DNA of 64,000 bases from CAXBMB01 sp963976695 (GTDB lineage: Bacteria > Pseudomonadota > Alphaproteobacteria > Kiloniellales > DSM-21159), in the NCBI GenBank assembly GCA_963976695.1, contig CAXBMB010000002.1:1-64000 (forward strand), written 5' to 3'. The notes below the pieces were generated by a model. It saw nothing but the letters and a program-made list of their open reading frames with translations. It ran no database searches and was not told where the DNA came from. A program made the translations under genes and the position numbers. Below, in pieces: positions 51,302-60,504 of this stretch (within the stretch, counting starts at the first letter, position 1; each line of letters starts with the position of its first letter).

Positions 51302-51979
51302 TCATTGCGCCGCCTCGGCGATGAGCCGCGGCAGGTGGCCGGTCTTGACCAAAATGGTGCAGCCTTCCTGGCTGAAGGGCTGATGGATCGACCCCGGGGG
51401 ACAGCGCAGCCAGGTGCCCTGGGGATAGCGCCCCGATTCGTCTTCCAAGGCGCCGTCCAGCACCAGGATTTCCTCGCCGCCGTCATGGATATGCCGGTGG
51501 AACTGGGTTCCGGGCTGCCAACGCACCAACGCCACTTGCTCGGGCCCGCGTGAAAACAGCGGCTTCACCTTCAGCCCGGCGACCAACCCCGGACTCCAGC
51601 CTTTGCTTGCGCTGTCGACGCGAACGAACTCCTGATCCCGGGGTTCCATCTGTTGCAGCTTCACAAAGATCGTGCAGCCGTCCTTGCTGAACGGCTGGTG
51701 GCGCGAGCCGACCGGGTTGCGCACGTAGCTGCCCTGACGGTAGTCCCCGTCTTCGTCGGAAAAGATGCCTTCCAGGACGAAAAACTCCTCGCCGCCGCTA
51801 TGAACGTGCGGCGAAAAGTAGCTTCCGGGCGCATAGCGCACGATGGAGGTGGCCACCGCCACCTCGCCGCCAATCCGGTGAAGCAAGCGGCGCGAAACCC
51901 CCGGCAAGGGGGAGTCGACCCAGGGCTGTTGCTCGGCGTGCACCACGGCCCGCTCTCGGTAGTCTGCGTTGAGCTCCAT
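51302..51979 (-). CDS. Bicupin (ChrR-like cupin) protein
   Basis: A 225-residue protein made of two cupin domains. The first (about 30-110) has SYFSPHVHSGGEEFFVLEGIFSDEDGDY. The second (about 140-210) has TQFHRHIHDGGEEILVLDGALEDESGRY. Both keep the HxH...GEE metal-binding pattern, and both end with a SxHQPFS(K/Q)(D/E)GCTI(F/L)VK motif, so the protein arose by duplication. Such cupins resemble the C-terminal domain of ChrR anti-sigma factors, but no zinc-binding anti-sigma domain is present. The start is ATG 51979 with GAGG upstream. It could be a dioxygenase, isomerase or sensor; DMSP lyases DddL/Q/W are also cupins, but these have one cupin and a different motif, so I do not claim that function. 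Confidence 0.8.
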   Translation of the reverse strand: MELNADYRERAVVHAEQQPWVDSPLPGVSRRLLHRIGGEVAVATSIVRYAPGSYFSPHVHSGGEEFFVLEGIFSDEDGDYRQGSYVRNPVGSRHQPFSKDGCTIFVKLQQMEPRDQEFVRVDSASKGWSPGLVAGLKVKPLFSRGPEQVALVRWQPGTQFHRHIHDGGEEILVLDGALEDESGRYPQGTWLRCPPGSIHQPFSQEGCTILVKTGHLPRLIAEAAQ

Positions 51980-52224
51980 CTGGCACCTCTTCTCGCGCTT
52001 GCGCGCCACGACCAGCGGTTAATCTATCGCTTGGCGCCGGCAAGGGGAACAGATGATTGCTCCCATTCCCTTCCCGGCCACCCGCTTGGGGCTTGCCGGG
52101 AAAGGAGGGCTGAACGGACCTTGCCATCGGACCTTATCGCCGACGCGCGGGCCCGGTCGCAAGGCTAGCGCCAGCCGCGCCGTGCAACAGCGGCGACGAC
52201 CCATGCCCGGCCGCCGCCGACCGG

Positions 52225-53034
52225 TCAGTCAAACTTGGCGGGGCGCTTTTCGAGGAACGCCGCAACGGCCTCGTGGTGTTCCTCGGAGTTGTGGCTGATG
52301 CCCTGGACCATCGAGCAATGTTTCAGAAAATCCCGCAGTTCGGTGCGCTGGGCCATCTTCAGCAACTGCTTTGCCTGCCGTAGCGCCTGGGGAGGTTTGG
52401 CGGCCATCAGGTGCGCCAGCTCCAGGCTTCGCGGCAACAGCCGCGCCGGCGGCAGAACTTCCTGCACCAATCCGATGGTCAAGGCCTCTTGCGCGGCGAC
52501 CAAGCGGCCGGTCAGCGCCATGGAGGCGGCGTGGCCATAGCCGATCAGCCGCTGCAACAGCCAGGCCCCGCCATCGCCTGGAATGATCCCCAAATTGACA
52601 AAGGTTTCACCGAACAGCGCGCTTTCCGACGCCAGGCGAAGGTCGCACATGCAGGTCAGGTCACAGCCCGCGCCGATGGCCGGGCCGTTGACCGCCGCGA
52701 TGATCGGCACCTCGACCTCTTCCAACGCCAGCGGAACGCGCTGAATTTGATCCTGGTAGTTGCGCGCCACCTGGGCGGCGTCGCCGCCAAACATGCCCCG
52801 GCGTTCCTGCATCTCCTTGACGTTGCCGCCCGACGAGAAGGCCCGCCCCGCACCGGTGAGAACCAGCACGGAAACCGCCGGCTCTTCGTTGAGCCAACGC
52901 GCCACCGCCAATAGATCGGCGATCAGGTCGGTGCCGGTTAAGGCATTGCGCAGATCATCTCGATCCAGGGTCATCAGCGCCACCCGACCGTCCAAGGTAA
53001 GGCGGGAATCGGTCAGTTTCGGCAGGGTCACCAT
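52225..53034 (-). CDS. Crotonase-fold enoyl-CoA hydratase/isomerase-family protein lacking both hydratase glutamates
   Basis: A 269-residue crotonase-superfamily protein. The oxyanion-hole segments are RAFSSGGNVKEM (GG at 69-70) and AAVNGPAIGAGCDLTCMCDLR. At the positions of the two catalytic glutamates of enoyl-CoA hydratase it has D125 (AGCDL) and F145 (FGETFVNLG), so ordinary hydratase activity is doubtful; D154 in IIPGDGGAWLL may take over. I recall a distinct family with this GETFVNLGIIPGDGGAW block whose reaction is unsettled. The start is ATG 53034 with AAAGGAG upstream. It is divergent from an Lrp/AsnC regulator. It is unlikely to be DmdD, for the same residue reason. Confidence 0.85.
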   Translation of the reverse strand: MVTLPKLTDSRLTLDGRVALMTLDRDDLRNALTGTDLIADLLAVARWLNEEPAVSVLVLTGAGRAFSSGGNVKEMQERRGMFGGDAAQVARNYQDQIQRVPLALEEVEVPIIAAVNGPAIGAGCDLTCMCDLRLASESALFGETFVNLGIIPGDGGAWLLQRLIGYGHAASMALTGRLVAAQEALTIGLVQEVLPPARLLPRSLELAHLMAAKPPQALRQAKQLLKMAQRTELRDFLKHCSMVQGISHNSEEHHEAVAAFLEKRPAKFD

Positions 53035-53354
53035 GGTTGTGCTCCTTTCGGGGTTTTTGAAAATCTTCGGAGCTGTTGCGGCATGGCGAGGCTGGGATTG
53101 ATTTTGTCCGTGACCAGTCCGCGCGGGCACGCGCCCCCTTCCCATGAAGAAAAATACCATTTTTTCCAACAGTTAAACACGATGGAGGCTCGACAATCGC
53201 CCCGATTTACCGGCAAATTACTGTTGATGGGGTGAACCGGGGGCCTTTGCCAACAACGACTTGGCGAAGTGACGCCAATTTCCATTTCCGCGGCCAACGG
53301 CAGCGCGGTGGCAATCCCTCTTTACGAATGCTTTTCTATCACGATGGGTGGGCG
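53035..53354. other. Divergent intergenic region, crotonase versus Lrp regulator
   Basis: A 320-bp gap holding the promoters of both genes. A short A+T-rich stretch (53150-53225, with AACAGTTAAACAC and AATTACTGTTGAT) stands out and could bind the adjacent Lrp-type regulator. No gene was found. Confidence 0.4.
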
Positions 53355-53843
53355 ATGCGCGCACGGGCCAAGTTAGATGATCGGGATTTAAAAATCCTCG
53401 CCATTTTGCAGCGGGAAGGACGCATTACCAAAGCGGCGCTGGCGGAGCGGGTAAACCTGTCGCCAACACCTTGCTGGGAGCGACTGAAGCGTCTGGAAAA
53501 GGCCGGCATCATCGAAGGCTATGGCGCGCGGATCAACCTGCGGGCTTTTGTGGATGTGACGCTGGTGTTTGTTCAGGTGGAGCTGGAAGGCCACCGCAGC
53601 CAGGACTTTCAACGCTTCGAAGACGGCGTGTTGAACATTCCCGAAGTGCTGGAATGCTGGGGAGTGGGCGGCGGGTTCGATTACCTGCTGAAGGTCATTG
53701 CCTCCAGTGTTGAAGACTACCAGCGCATGGTGGAAATCATGCTGAGCGCCGACATCGGCGTGCAGCGCTACTTTACCTATGTGGTCACCAAATCCATCAA
53801 GAACGCGCCCCTGCCGATGGACAAGCTGACGCTGTTGAAATAG
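53355..53843 (+). CDS. Lrp/AsnC family transcriptional regulator
   Basis: A 162-residue regulator. The N-terminal helix-turn-helix is KLDDRDLKILAILQREGRITKAALAERVNLSPTPCWERLKRLEKAGII, with the SPTPCWERLKRLE recognition helix typical of the family. The C-terminal RAM/AsnC ligand domain runs VDVTLVFVQVELEGH to YFTYVVTKSIKN and has the GGGFDYLLKV core. The start was set at ATG 53355 (MRARAKLDD); an ATG at 53328 is possible. It is divergent from the crotonase gene and probably regulates it. It resembles, from memory, Lrp proteins attached to amino-acid or osmolyte degradation clusters such as DoeX, but that link is weak. Confidence 0.88.
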   Translation: MRARAKLDDRDLKILAILQREGRITKAALAERVNLSPTPCWERLKRLEKAGIIEGYGARINLRAFVDVTLVFVQVELEGHRSQDFQRFEDGVLNIPEVLECWGVGGGFDYLLKVIASSVEDYQRMVEIMLSADIGVQRYFTYVVTKSIKNAPLPMDKLTLLK

Positions 53844-53947
53844 CCGCCCACCAACATCACGTCCCCTGACTGCGCTCTGTGACTGCGCCTCCTGACCACC
53901 TTCCCCGGATCACCTCCCGCACCGATCGCCGCCGGCTGGCGGGTCGC

Positions 53948-56900
53948 TCAGGCCGCCTCGACGCGCACCCGGCTGGCGCCGCCGCCCTGCGGCGAGACCA
54001 GCACCTTGACGGCGATACGCTCCTTCAAGGCCGCCACATGGCTGATCACGCCAATGCGCCGGCCGGAGGCTTGCAAATTCTCCAGTGCCGAGAGCGCCAG
54101 ATCCAGGCTGGTCTGATCCAGCGACCCGAAACCCTCGTCGATGAACAGGCTGTCGATGCGCAAGCCCTGGCCGCTGGACAGGGACGCCAACCCCAGCGCC
54201 AGCGAAAGCGACACCAGGAAGCGTTCGCCGCCGGAAAGGCTATGAACCGCGCGCAGCTCGTCGGCCAGGTCATGGTCCATGACATGAAGCAGCAGGTCGT
54301 CGCCCTCAACCCGAATCAATTCATAGCGCGGATAAATTTCCATCAGATGCTGGTTGGCCTGGGCGATCAGGTGATTGAGGGTCAGCGACTGGGCGAAATT
54401 GCGAAACCGGGCGCCGTCGCGCGAGCCGATCAGGTCCTTTAACTGGCTCCAAACCTGCTGCTTTTCCTGCCTGGTCTCAATATCGCCGCGCAACTGTTCG
54501 GCGGCCTGACGCCGCGCCTCGTCCTGGCGCAGTAGCGTTTGCGCCTGCAGCAGCGCGTCCCGCGTCGCTTGCTTTTCCGCCGCCAGCGCCGCCTTTTGAG
54601 CCGCCAGATCGGCGGCTTCAACTTGCGGCCGTTGATCGCTGGCGTCGTGGCGCTGGAGATGGTGCTGGCGCTCCTCTTGCCGGGTTCCGGCGCGCCGCAG
54701 ATTCTGCTCCAGGTTCTGCAAGGCCTCCGCCTCGGCCCGGAGCCACGCGTCCCCCTTGGCGGCCAAGGCCAACGCCTCCTGACGCGCCAGTCCGGCGGCC
54801 AGCAGCTTTGGCGCCAACTGGGACTCGGCCGCTTCGCCTTCCTGTTGGACACGGCGCAGGTCGGCGTCGGTCTGCGCCACTTGAGCGCGGCCGACCGAGA
54901 GGTCGCGTTGACAGATATCGAGCGCCTTGCGCGCCGCCTCGCCACGGCGGGCCGCATCCGCCGCCGCTTGTTGATATTCGCGGCGCACCTGTTCAACTGA
55001 ACGGCCGGAGATCACTTGCTGGCGCGCCTGCTGCTTAGCCTGGCGGGCTTGCTGGGCGACAAGCAGGGCTTGCTGGCTGTCCAGGGCCTGCTTGCTGGCC
55101 GCCCGTTGCTGGCTGGCCAGGACATCGCCTTGCCGCCTGAGGGTAACCAGCTGGTCGGTTAACCGGTCGAGCTGCGCGTTGCCGTCGCGCCAGGCCTGGG
55201 CCTGGGTTTGGCAGTGGGACAGCAAGCGCGCGGCCACCCAGTCCCGCCAGTCGGGCAGCCAGCCGCTCAACCGCTGGTCCAGCGCCGTCTCCAGCCGCGA
55301 CAGCTCCCGGGCGGCCTGCGCACGCTGCTGCGTGATCAACGCCGCCTGGGCGGTGTGTTGCGCCTGCGACTGGCCGATTTCCTCCAGCGCTTTCTTGTCC
55401 TGCGCCAAGCGGGCTTGCAGCGCGCGGCGCGCCGCCACGGCCCGGGCTAAGGCCTGTTCCTGCTCGTGCCGGTGGCGCAGCCGCTGCGCCACGCCCTGAC
55501 GGGCGGCCTCGCAGCCCGCCAAAAGGTCGCGCAAGATCTCGGCCTGGCTCGGGGTTTCCGACCGAAGGGTCGGCGCCAGATCGCGCAGCAGCGCTTCCAG
55601 GTTTTCCGGCAAATCCGCCGGCGGGTCACGGCGCCGCCGCCAAACCGCTTGCCAGCGCGCCAACTCGGCCGCCGCGCTGTCGAGCCGTCGTTGCCCCTCC
55701 GGCTGGCTCCGCCGGTCGACGGTCTGCTCGGCCGCCAACGCGGCTTTGCGGGCCTGTAAGGCCGACACCTCTTCCGCCAAGGCCGCCACCCGGGCGGCTT
55801 CTGCCGCCAATTGCGTCTGCTGAAGGGTCGTGAGCTGTTCCAGGGGATGCGCGGTCGAGCCGCAAACCGGGCAGGGCTGTCCCTCGACCAAGCTCCGGCG
55901 CAGCACCTCGGCCTGATCGGACTGGCTCTGCTGGGAGCGTTGATAAAAGCCCTGCGCCTCGTCCAGGCGCGCTTTCGCCAGCGGCGCCTCCTCGGCCAAA
56001 TCACCCAGCGCCGCCGCGCCCTGCTGCAACCGCGTCGCCAGCGCTTCGGCGGCTTGTCGCGCCTGCGCCTGGTCTTGCAAGGCTTTTCGAAAGCTCTGGT
56101 CGGCGCCCTGCAGCGCCTCGAGATCACGCCAAAAGGTCGTCAGTCGGCTGCTGTCTTCCTCCAGCACCAAAAGGCTGCCCTGCGCCAACTCGGCCGCCTG
56201 GCTCTGCTCGGCTTGCTCCAGACCCGCCAACTCGGCAAGCCCCGCCGCCCGCGCGGCCTCCAAACCGGCCAACTCGGCGGCCTGGTCGGCCAACCGCGCC
56301 GTCAGCGCCTCGGCCTCTGCATCCAGCTGTTGCAGCGCCTGCTGCTGTTGCTGCCGCGCCGCCACCTCCTCGCGCAAGCGCGCCAACTCCCGCCACAGCG
56401 CCTCCAGCTCCGCCTGCTGCTTCAACCAAAGCCGCAAGGCCTGTTCCTCGCCGCCAAGCTGTTGCTGCCTTTGCTGATTGTCAGCCAGCGCCTTTTCGGC
56501 CTGCTGTTGCGTGGCTTGCGCGGCGGCTTCCGCGTCACGCCGGCTGTTTTCCGCTTGCCGCGCGGCGGTCAGCTCGGTCTCCAGCTTTTGCGCCTTGTCC
56601 AATTCCGGGCCGACGGCATCGTAGGCCTGGCTGGCGGCCTGGGCGGCCGCCGCGCTGGCCTGAAAGGCGGGCAGCAGGCTTTCTTCCTGCGCCGCCAGCC
56701 GCGCCGTTTCTTGCTGCTGCCGCGCCAACCGCTGTTGCGCCTCGACGCCTTGCCGTTCGGCCGCCTGTTGGCCGGTCAACTCAGCGCGCAAGGCAAAGGC
56801 CGCTTGCGCCCGGCACAGGCCGGCGCGCCGGTCGGCGGCCTCTTCCATCTGCTGGCGCGCCGCCGCCACCTCGGCGTCGGCCGCCGCCAGCGCGTCAACC

Positions 56901-57709
56901 GCCCGGGCCCGCTGTTCATGCCAATCGACAGCCCGCTGATGCCGGGCGCGACGTTCTTCCAGCGCCTGGTCCCGCTGTTCGGCGACCGCCAGGCTGTCTT
57001 CGGCCTGGGCCCGCGCCGCCGGGTCGAGGGGAAGCTGCTGTCCCAGTTTTTCGCGCAAGGTCGTCAAGGCCAGTTCTTCCGCCCGGGCGCGCTCGAAGGT
57101 CTTTTGTGAAATCACGCTGTAGAGCTGCGTGCCGGTGATCTTTTCCAGCAACAGGGCCCGCTCCTTGGCGTCGGCCTTGATGAAACTGTCAAACTCCCCC
57201 TGGGCCAGCAACACCGAGCGGCGGAACTGCTCGAAGGTCAGGCCAACCTTGTCTTGAATGCGCGCCAGAACCTCGGTCTTTTTATCCCCCAGGCGCGCGC
57301 CGCTGGTCAGGTCGATCAGGCTCATGGTCTGTTTCTGCAGCCGCCCGGTGGCGCGTCCACGGGCCCGGCGCACCTCCCAGCGCGCCCGATAGCGCCCCGC
57401 GTCCTGGCCGACGAAATCGACCTCGGCGAATCCGCTGCCGCATTGAGCGCGCAGCACACCCTTGACGTCGTTGTAGGCAATATCGTCTGGGCCATCCAGC
57501 CGCCCCACCCGACCGGAAGCGCTGATCATCCGCGGCAGGCTGTCGTAAAGCGCCAGACAGACCGCATCCAACAGCGTGCTTTTGCCGGCGCCGGTGGGGC
57601 CGGAAATGGTGAAAATCCCGGCGCCGCGCAGCGGTTCGGCTTCGAAATCCACCGCAAAAGGCGCGGCCAGACTGGCGAGATTTTCCCCCCGCAGGGCCAA
57701 CAGCCTCAT
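53948..57709 (-). CDS. sbcC: Exonuclease subunit SbcC (AAA ATPase with zinc hook)
   Basis: SbcC is the SMC-like ATPase of the SbcCD nuclease, which cleaves hairpin and blocked DNA ends. The 1253-residue protein has Walker A GPTGAGKSTLLDAVCLALY near residue 40 and a very long Gln/Ala/Glu-rich coiled coil interrupted by the zinc hook CPVCGSTAHP near residue 610. The C-terminal ABC signature LSGGERFLVSLSLALGLA and Walker B SLFIDEGFGSLD follow near 1140-1180. The start at ATG 57709 overlaps the sbcD stop by 4 nt, so translation is coupled. The length is at the upper end of the family because the coiled coil is long. Confidence 0.96.
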   Translation of the reverse strand: MRLLALRGENLASLAAPFAVDFEAEPLRGAGIFTISGPTGAGKSTLLDAVCLALYDSLPRMISASGRVGRLDGPDDIAYNDVKGVLRAQCGSGFAEVDFVGQDAGRYRARWEVRRARGRATGRLQKQTMSLIDLTSGARLGDKKTEVLARIQDKVGLTFEQFRRSVLLAQGEFDSFIKADAKERALLLEKITGTQLYSVISQKTFERARAEELALTTLREKLGQQLPLDPAARAQAEDSLAVAEQRDQALEERRARHQRAVDWHEQRARAVDALAAADAEVAAARQQMEEAADRRAGLCRAQAAFALRAELTGQQAAERQGVEAQQRLARQQQETARLAAQEESLLPAFQASAAAAQAASQAYDAVGPELDKAQKLETELTAARQAENSRRDAEAAAQATQQQAEKALADNQQRQQQLGGEEQALRLWLKQQAELEALWRELARLREEVAARQQQQQALQQLDAEAEALTARLADQAAELAGLEAARAAGLAELAGLEQAEQSQAAELAQGSLLVLEEDSSRLTTFWRDLEALQGADQSFRKALQDQAQARQAAEALATRLQQGAAALGDLAEEAPLAKARLDEAQGFYQRSQQSQSDQAEVLRRSLVEGQPCPVCGSTAHPLEQLTTLQQTQLAAEAARVAALAEEVSALQARKAALAAEQTVDRRSQPEGQRRLDSAAAELARWQAVWRRRRDPPADLPENLEALLRDLAPTLRSETPSQAEILRDLLAGCEAARQGVAQRLRHRHEQEQALARAVAARRALQARLAQDKKALEEIGQSQAQHTAQAALITQQRAQAARELSRLETALDQRLSGWLPDWRDWVAARLLSHCQTQAQAWRDGNAQLDRLTDQLVTLRRQGDVLASQQRAASKQALDSQQALLVAQQARQAKQQARQQVISGRSVEQVRREYQQAAADAARRGEAARKALDICQRDLSVGRAQVAQTDADLRRVQQEGEAAESQLAPKLLAAGLARQEALALAAKGDAWLRAEAEALQNLEQNLRRAGTRQEERQHHLQRHDASDQRPQVEAADLAAQKAALAAEKQATRDALLQAQTLLRQDEARRQAAEQLRGDIETRQEKQQVWSQLKDLIGSRDGARFRNFAQSLTLNHLIAQANQHLMEIYPRYELIRVEGDDLLLHVMDHDLADELRAVHSLSGGERFLVSLSLALGLASLSSGQGLRIDSLFIDEGFGSLDQTSLDLALSALENLQASGRRIGVISHVAALKERIAVKVLVSPQGGGASRVRVEAA

Positions 57710-58962
57710 GGCAACCGCGCGCCTTCCGGCCCGGTTTCAGGCGACAAGGCGGCCTGCAACACCTCATTGAAGGCCGCCCGCAGCGGCGCCGGCGGCGCGC
57801 AGTCGTATTCCTGCCGATAGCGCTCGTTAAAGACATCCATCGGGCTGTAATCGCTCAGTTCGCGGACCGTCGCCATGCCCCCCAGACCGCGCGCCGCCCC
57901 GGCCACCCGCCGCTCGATGCGGACCAGGCGGTAGCCCTTGTCGGCGATCGCCGCCGCCACCTTGGCACGCAGCTGGGGTTCCGGGGCCGCCAGATCAACC
58001 ACCACCTCCAGGAAAGGCTGGGCCGCCTCGGGCAGGTCAACCGGCGGCAGGGCCGCCAACGCGGCCAGCAGGCTGTCCAAATCGCCGCCGTCGCGGGCCG
58101 GAAGCCGCAGAAACGCCACCGGGCGCGGCGTTTCGAGCAAGTCCACCCGCGCCGGGGCGTCGCCGTCGAGCTCCACCAAGACGACGGAGTGGCGGTAATC
58201 TTTCTCGGCCATCGACATGGGAAAGGGCGCGCCGGCATAGCGGATCAGACAAGGGCCCTTGATCTGCTGCGGGCGATGCAGGTGCCCCAGCGCCACATAG
58301 GCCAGATCGGCGGGAAAGATCTCGCTGGCGTGGGCTTCCTCGCCGCCCACAAGAATGCGCCGCTCGCTCTGTTCGGAAAGCTGGCCGCCGCTCAGGTTCA
58401 GGTGGCCGGTGACCAGCAGGGGCAGCCCCTGGGCGGCCTCCCTGGCTTCAACCAACGCCTTGGCGTAAAGCGCCGCCAGCAAACCGTCGGCTTTTTCCCC
58501 CACTGCCGGCCCGGACGGCAGATCGCCGGGGCGTAGGTAGGGAATGGCCAGGCACCAGGCCGCGGGTCGACCCTGGGCGTTTTCCAGGGCGAACAGACAG
58601 CCGGAAAAGTCCACCGCCCCGGCGCGGCGCGGCAGCCCGCCGACCAAATGGATTCGCTTTCGGTGCAACAGCGGTTGCGGCAGTTCAACCCGCGCCGGCG
58701 AATCATGGTTGCCGCCGATCACCACCACCTGCAGCCGCGGCAGCTCCCGGTCGAGCCGTCCAAGAAATTCATTGAACCGGCCCAGCGCCGCATTGCTAGC
58801 CTGGGTACTGTCGTAGATATCGCCGGTGATCAGCAACAGATCGACCGCCCGATCCTTCAGCACCTGGATCAGCCACGCGAGAAAAACATCATGTTCATAG
58901 GCGCGGCTAAATCCATGCAACTCCTGGCCGAGGTGCAGATCCGAGGTGTGAAGCAGACGCAT
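57706..58962 (-). CDS. sbcD: Exonuclease subunit SbcD (Mre11-type phosphoesterase)
   Basis: SbcD is the metal-dependent nuclease subunit of SbcCD. The 418-residue protein has the calcineurin-like motifs in order: HTSDLHLGQEL (residues 5-15), LLITGDIYDSTQAS, VVIGGNHDSP, LVTGHLNLSGG and YVALGHLHRPQ. These supply the Asp, His and Asn metal ligands. The C-terminal part matches the SbcD cap domain. The start was set at ATG 58962, directly at the MRLLHTSDLHLG start of the domain; the frame extends further upstream through an improbable basic sequence. It is first in sbcD-sbcC. Confidence 0.95.
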   Translation of the reverse strand: MRLLHTSDLHLGQELHGFSRAYEHDVFLAWLIQVLKDRAVDLLLITGDIYDSTQASNAALGRFNEFLGRLDRELPRLQVVVIGGNHDSPARVELPQPLLHRKRIHLVGGLPRRAGAVDFSGCLFALENAQGRPAAWCLAIPYLRPGDLPSGPAVGEKADGLLAALYAKALVEAREAAQGLPLLVTGHLNLSGGQLSEQSERRILVGGEEAHASEIFPADLAYVALGHLHRPQQIKGPCLIRYAGAPFPMSMAEKDYRHSVVLVELDGDAPARVDLLETPRPVAFLRLPARDGGDLDSLLAALAALPPVDLPEAAQPFLEVVVDLAAPEPQLRAKVAAAIADKGYRLVRIERRVAGAARGLGGMATVRELSDYSPMDVFNERYRQEYDCAPPAPLRAAFNEVLQAALSPETGPEGARLP

Positions 58963-59189
58963 GAAGGAAGCACTCACAAAGGTTCGAACGACGTCCGGAC
59001 AGGTCGCCGCCGTGCGACGCCGAGAAAGTCTTGCCCGGCGGCGGCCGGTAGGCCTGTTTGCCGCCGCGCCGGTCAGGCGAGCATAGCCATCTCCCACCGG
59101 CGCACCAAGGTTTGTTTTCGTTCCGTTCCCACGCGGCGATCCTGCGGGTCGCGGGCGCGGATCGTCGCGACCCGGGGCCGTCGCCCCGA

Positions 59190-60365
59190 TCATTCATAGG
59201 GCAGACCGACATAATTTTCGGCAATTGAGGTTCGCCCGGCCTGGGAGCCGAACAGATAGGCCAGTTCCGCCTCGCCAACCCGGCGATCAAACGGGCTTTG
59301 CCCGTCGAAAGTGTGCAGCAACGAGGTGAACCACCAGGAAAAGCGCTGCGCCTTCCAGACCCGCGCCAAACAGCGCGACGCGTAGCTGTCGATCCGCGCG
59401 GTGCCGCCGGTCTTGTAAAAATCCGTCAGGGCGCGCCAGAGAAAGTAGATGTCCGAGGCGGCCAGGTTCAACCCCTTGGCCCCGGTTGGCGGCACGATAT
59501 GCGCCGCGTCCCCCGCCAGGAAAAGCTTGTTATAGCGCATCGGCTCGGCCACGAAGGAGCGCAGCGGCGCGATGGATTTTTCCAGCGCCGGCCCGGTGAC
59601 CAGATCGGCGACGACCGAAGCCGGCAGGCGGCGGCGCAGCTCGGTCCAAAAACGATCGTCGGACCAGTCCGCCACCTTCTCGCGCAGCGGCACCTGCAGA
59701 TAGTAGCGGCTGCGAGTGGCGGAGCGCTGGCTGCAGAGCGAAAACCCCCGGGGATGCTTGCTGTACAGCAGTTCCTCGGTAACCGGCGGCGTGTCGGACA
59801 GCAGCCCCAGCCAACCAAAGGGATAAACCCGCTCATAGGTTGTCAACCGGCGGCTCGGAATGGCCTGGCGCGCCACGCCATGAAAGCCGTCACAGCCGGC
59901 GATGAAGTCACAGCGCACCTCCCGCCACACGCCATCCTTGCGGTAGCCGAGCCTAGGCGTTTTGCCATCAAGATCGTGCAGCGTCACATCCTGGGCCTCA
60001 TAGACCACCTGGCCGCCACGCGCATCGTGCGCCGCCATCAGATCGCGGGTGATTTCGGTCTGCCCATACACCATCACCGTCTTGCCGCCGGTCAGGCCCT
60101 TGAGATCGATGCGGTGCAAGGCATGGTCAAAGGCGACGTTGATGCCTTCATGGATCAAGCCTTTGCGCAACATCCGCGCGCCCACCCCGGCCTGGACCAG
60201 CAGGTCCACCATGCCCTGCTCCAGCACGCCGGCGCGGATCCGGCCCAACACATGCGCGCCGGTCTGGCGCTCCAGCACCAGCGACTCGATGCCCTGAAGG
60301 TGCAGCAGTTGGGACAGCAGCAGTCCCGATGGTCCCGCCCCGATGATCCCGACCTGTGTTCGCAT
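59190..60365 (-). CDS. pobA: 4-hydroxybenzoate 3-monooxygenase PobA
   Basis: PobA hydroxylates 4-hydroxybenzoate to protocatechuate using NADPH and oxygen. The 391-residue flavoprotein has the FAD loop GIIGAGPSGLLLSQLLHLQGI (GxGxxG at about 9-14), then LERQTGAHVLGRIRAGVLEQGMVDLL, the DG motif FIAGCDGFHGVAR, and the GD motif LFLAGDAAHIVPPTGAKGLNLAASD. RYYLQVPL and the length match PobA. The start is ATG 60365. It is divergent from an AraC-type regulator gene across 139 bp, the usual arrangement, and lies near pcaB and pcaF, which process its product. Confidence 0.96.
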   Translation of the reverse strand: MRTQVGIIGAGPSGLLLSQLLHLQGIESLVLERQTGAHVLGRIRAGVLEQGMVDLLVQAGVGARMLRKGLIHEGINVAFDHALHRIDLKGLTGGKTVMVYGQTEITRDLMAAHDARGGQVVYEAQDVTLHDLDGKTPRLGYRKDGVWREVRCDFIAGCDGFHGVARQAIPSRRLTTYERVYPFGWLGLLSDTPPVTEELLYSKHPRGFSLCSQRSATRSRYYLQVPLREKVADWSDDRFWTELRRRLPASVVADLVTGPALEKSIAPLRSFVAEPMRYNKLFLAGDAAHIVPPTGAKGLNLAASDIYFLWRALTDFYKTGGTARIDSYASRCLARVWKAQRFSWWFTSLLHTFDGQSPFDRRVGEAELAYLFGSQAGRTSIAENYVGLPYE

Positions 60366-60504
60366 GGTTCCGCCCATTGTCCTTTGCCCGGCTTGGCGAG
60401 AGTCGGATCGGTTGAGCCACCGACGACGCGCCAAGCGCTGCTTTCCCGGTCGATCCCGCGTCGACCTCCAGTTTAGAAAGGGCGGCGGGGGAATAAATGG
60501 CGCA

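Noticed and set aside
51302..51979. DMSP lyase of the cupin type
   Set aside because: It has two cupin domains with ChrR-like motifs, not the single-cupin lyase pattern.
52225..53034. DmdD (methylthioacryloyl-CoA hydratase) near dmdA
   Set aside because: The required glutamates are replaced by Asp and Phe, and the gene is 2.6 kb from dmdA with other genes between.
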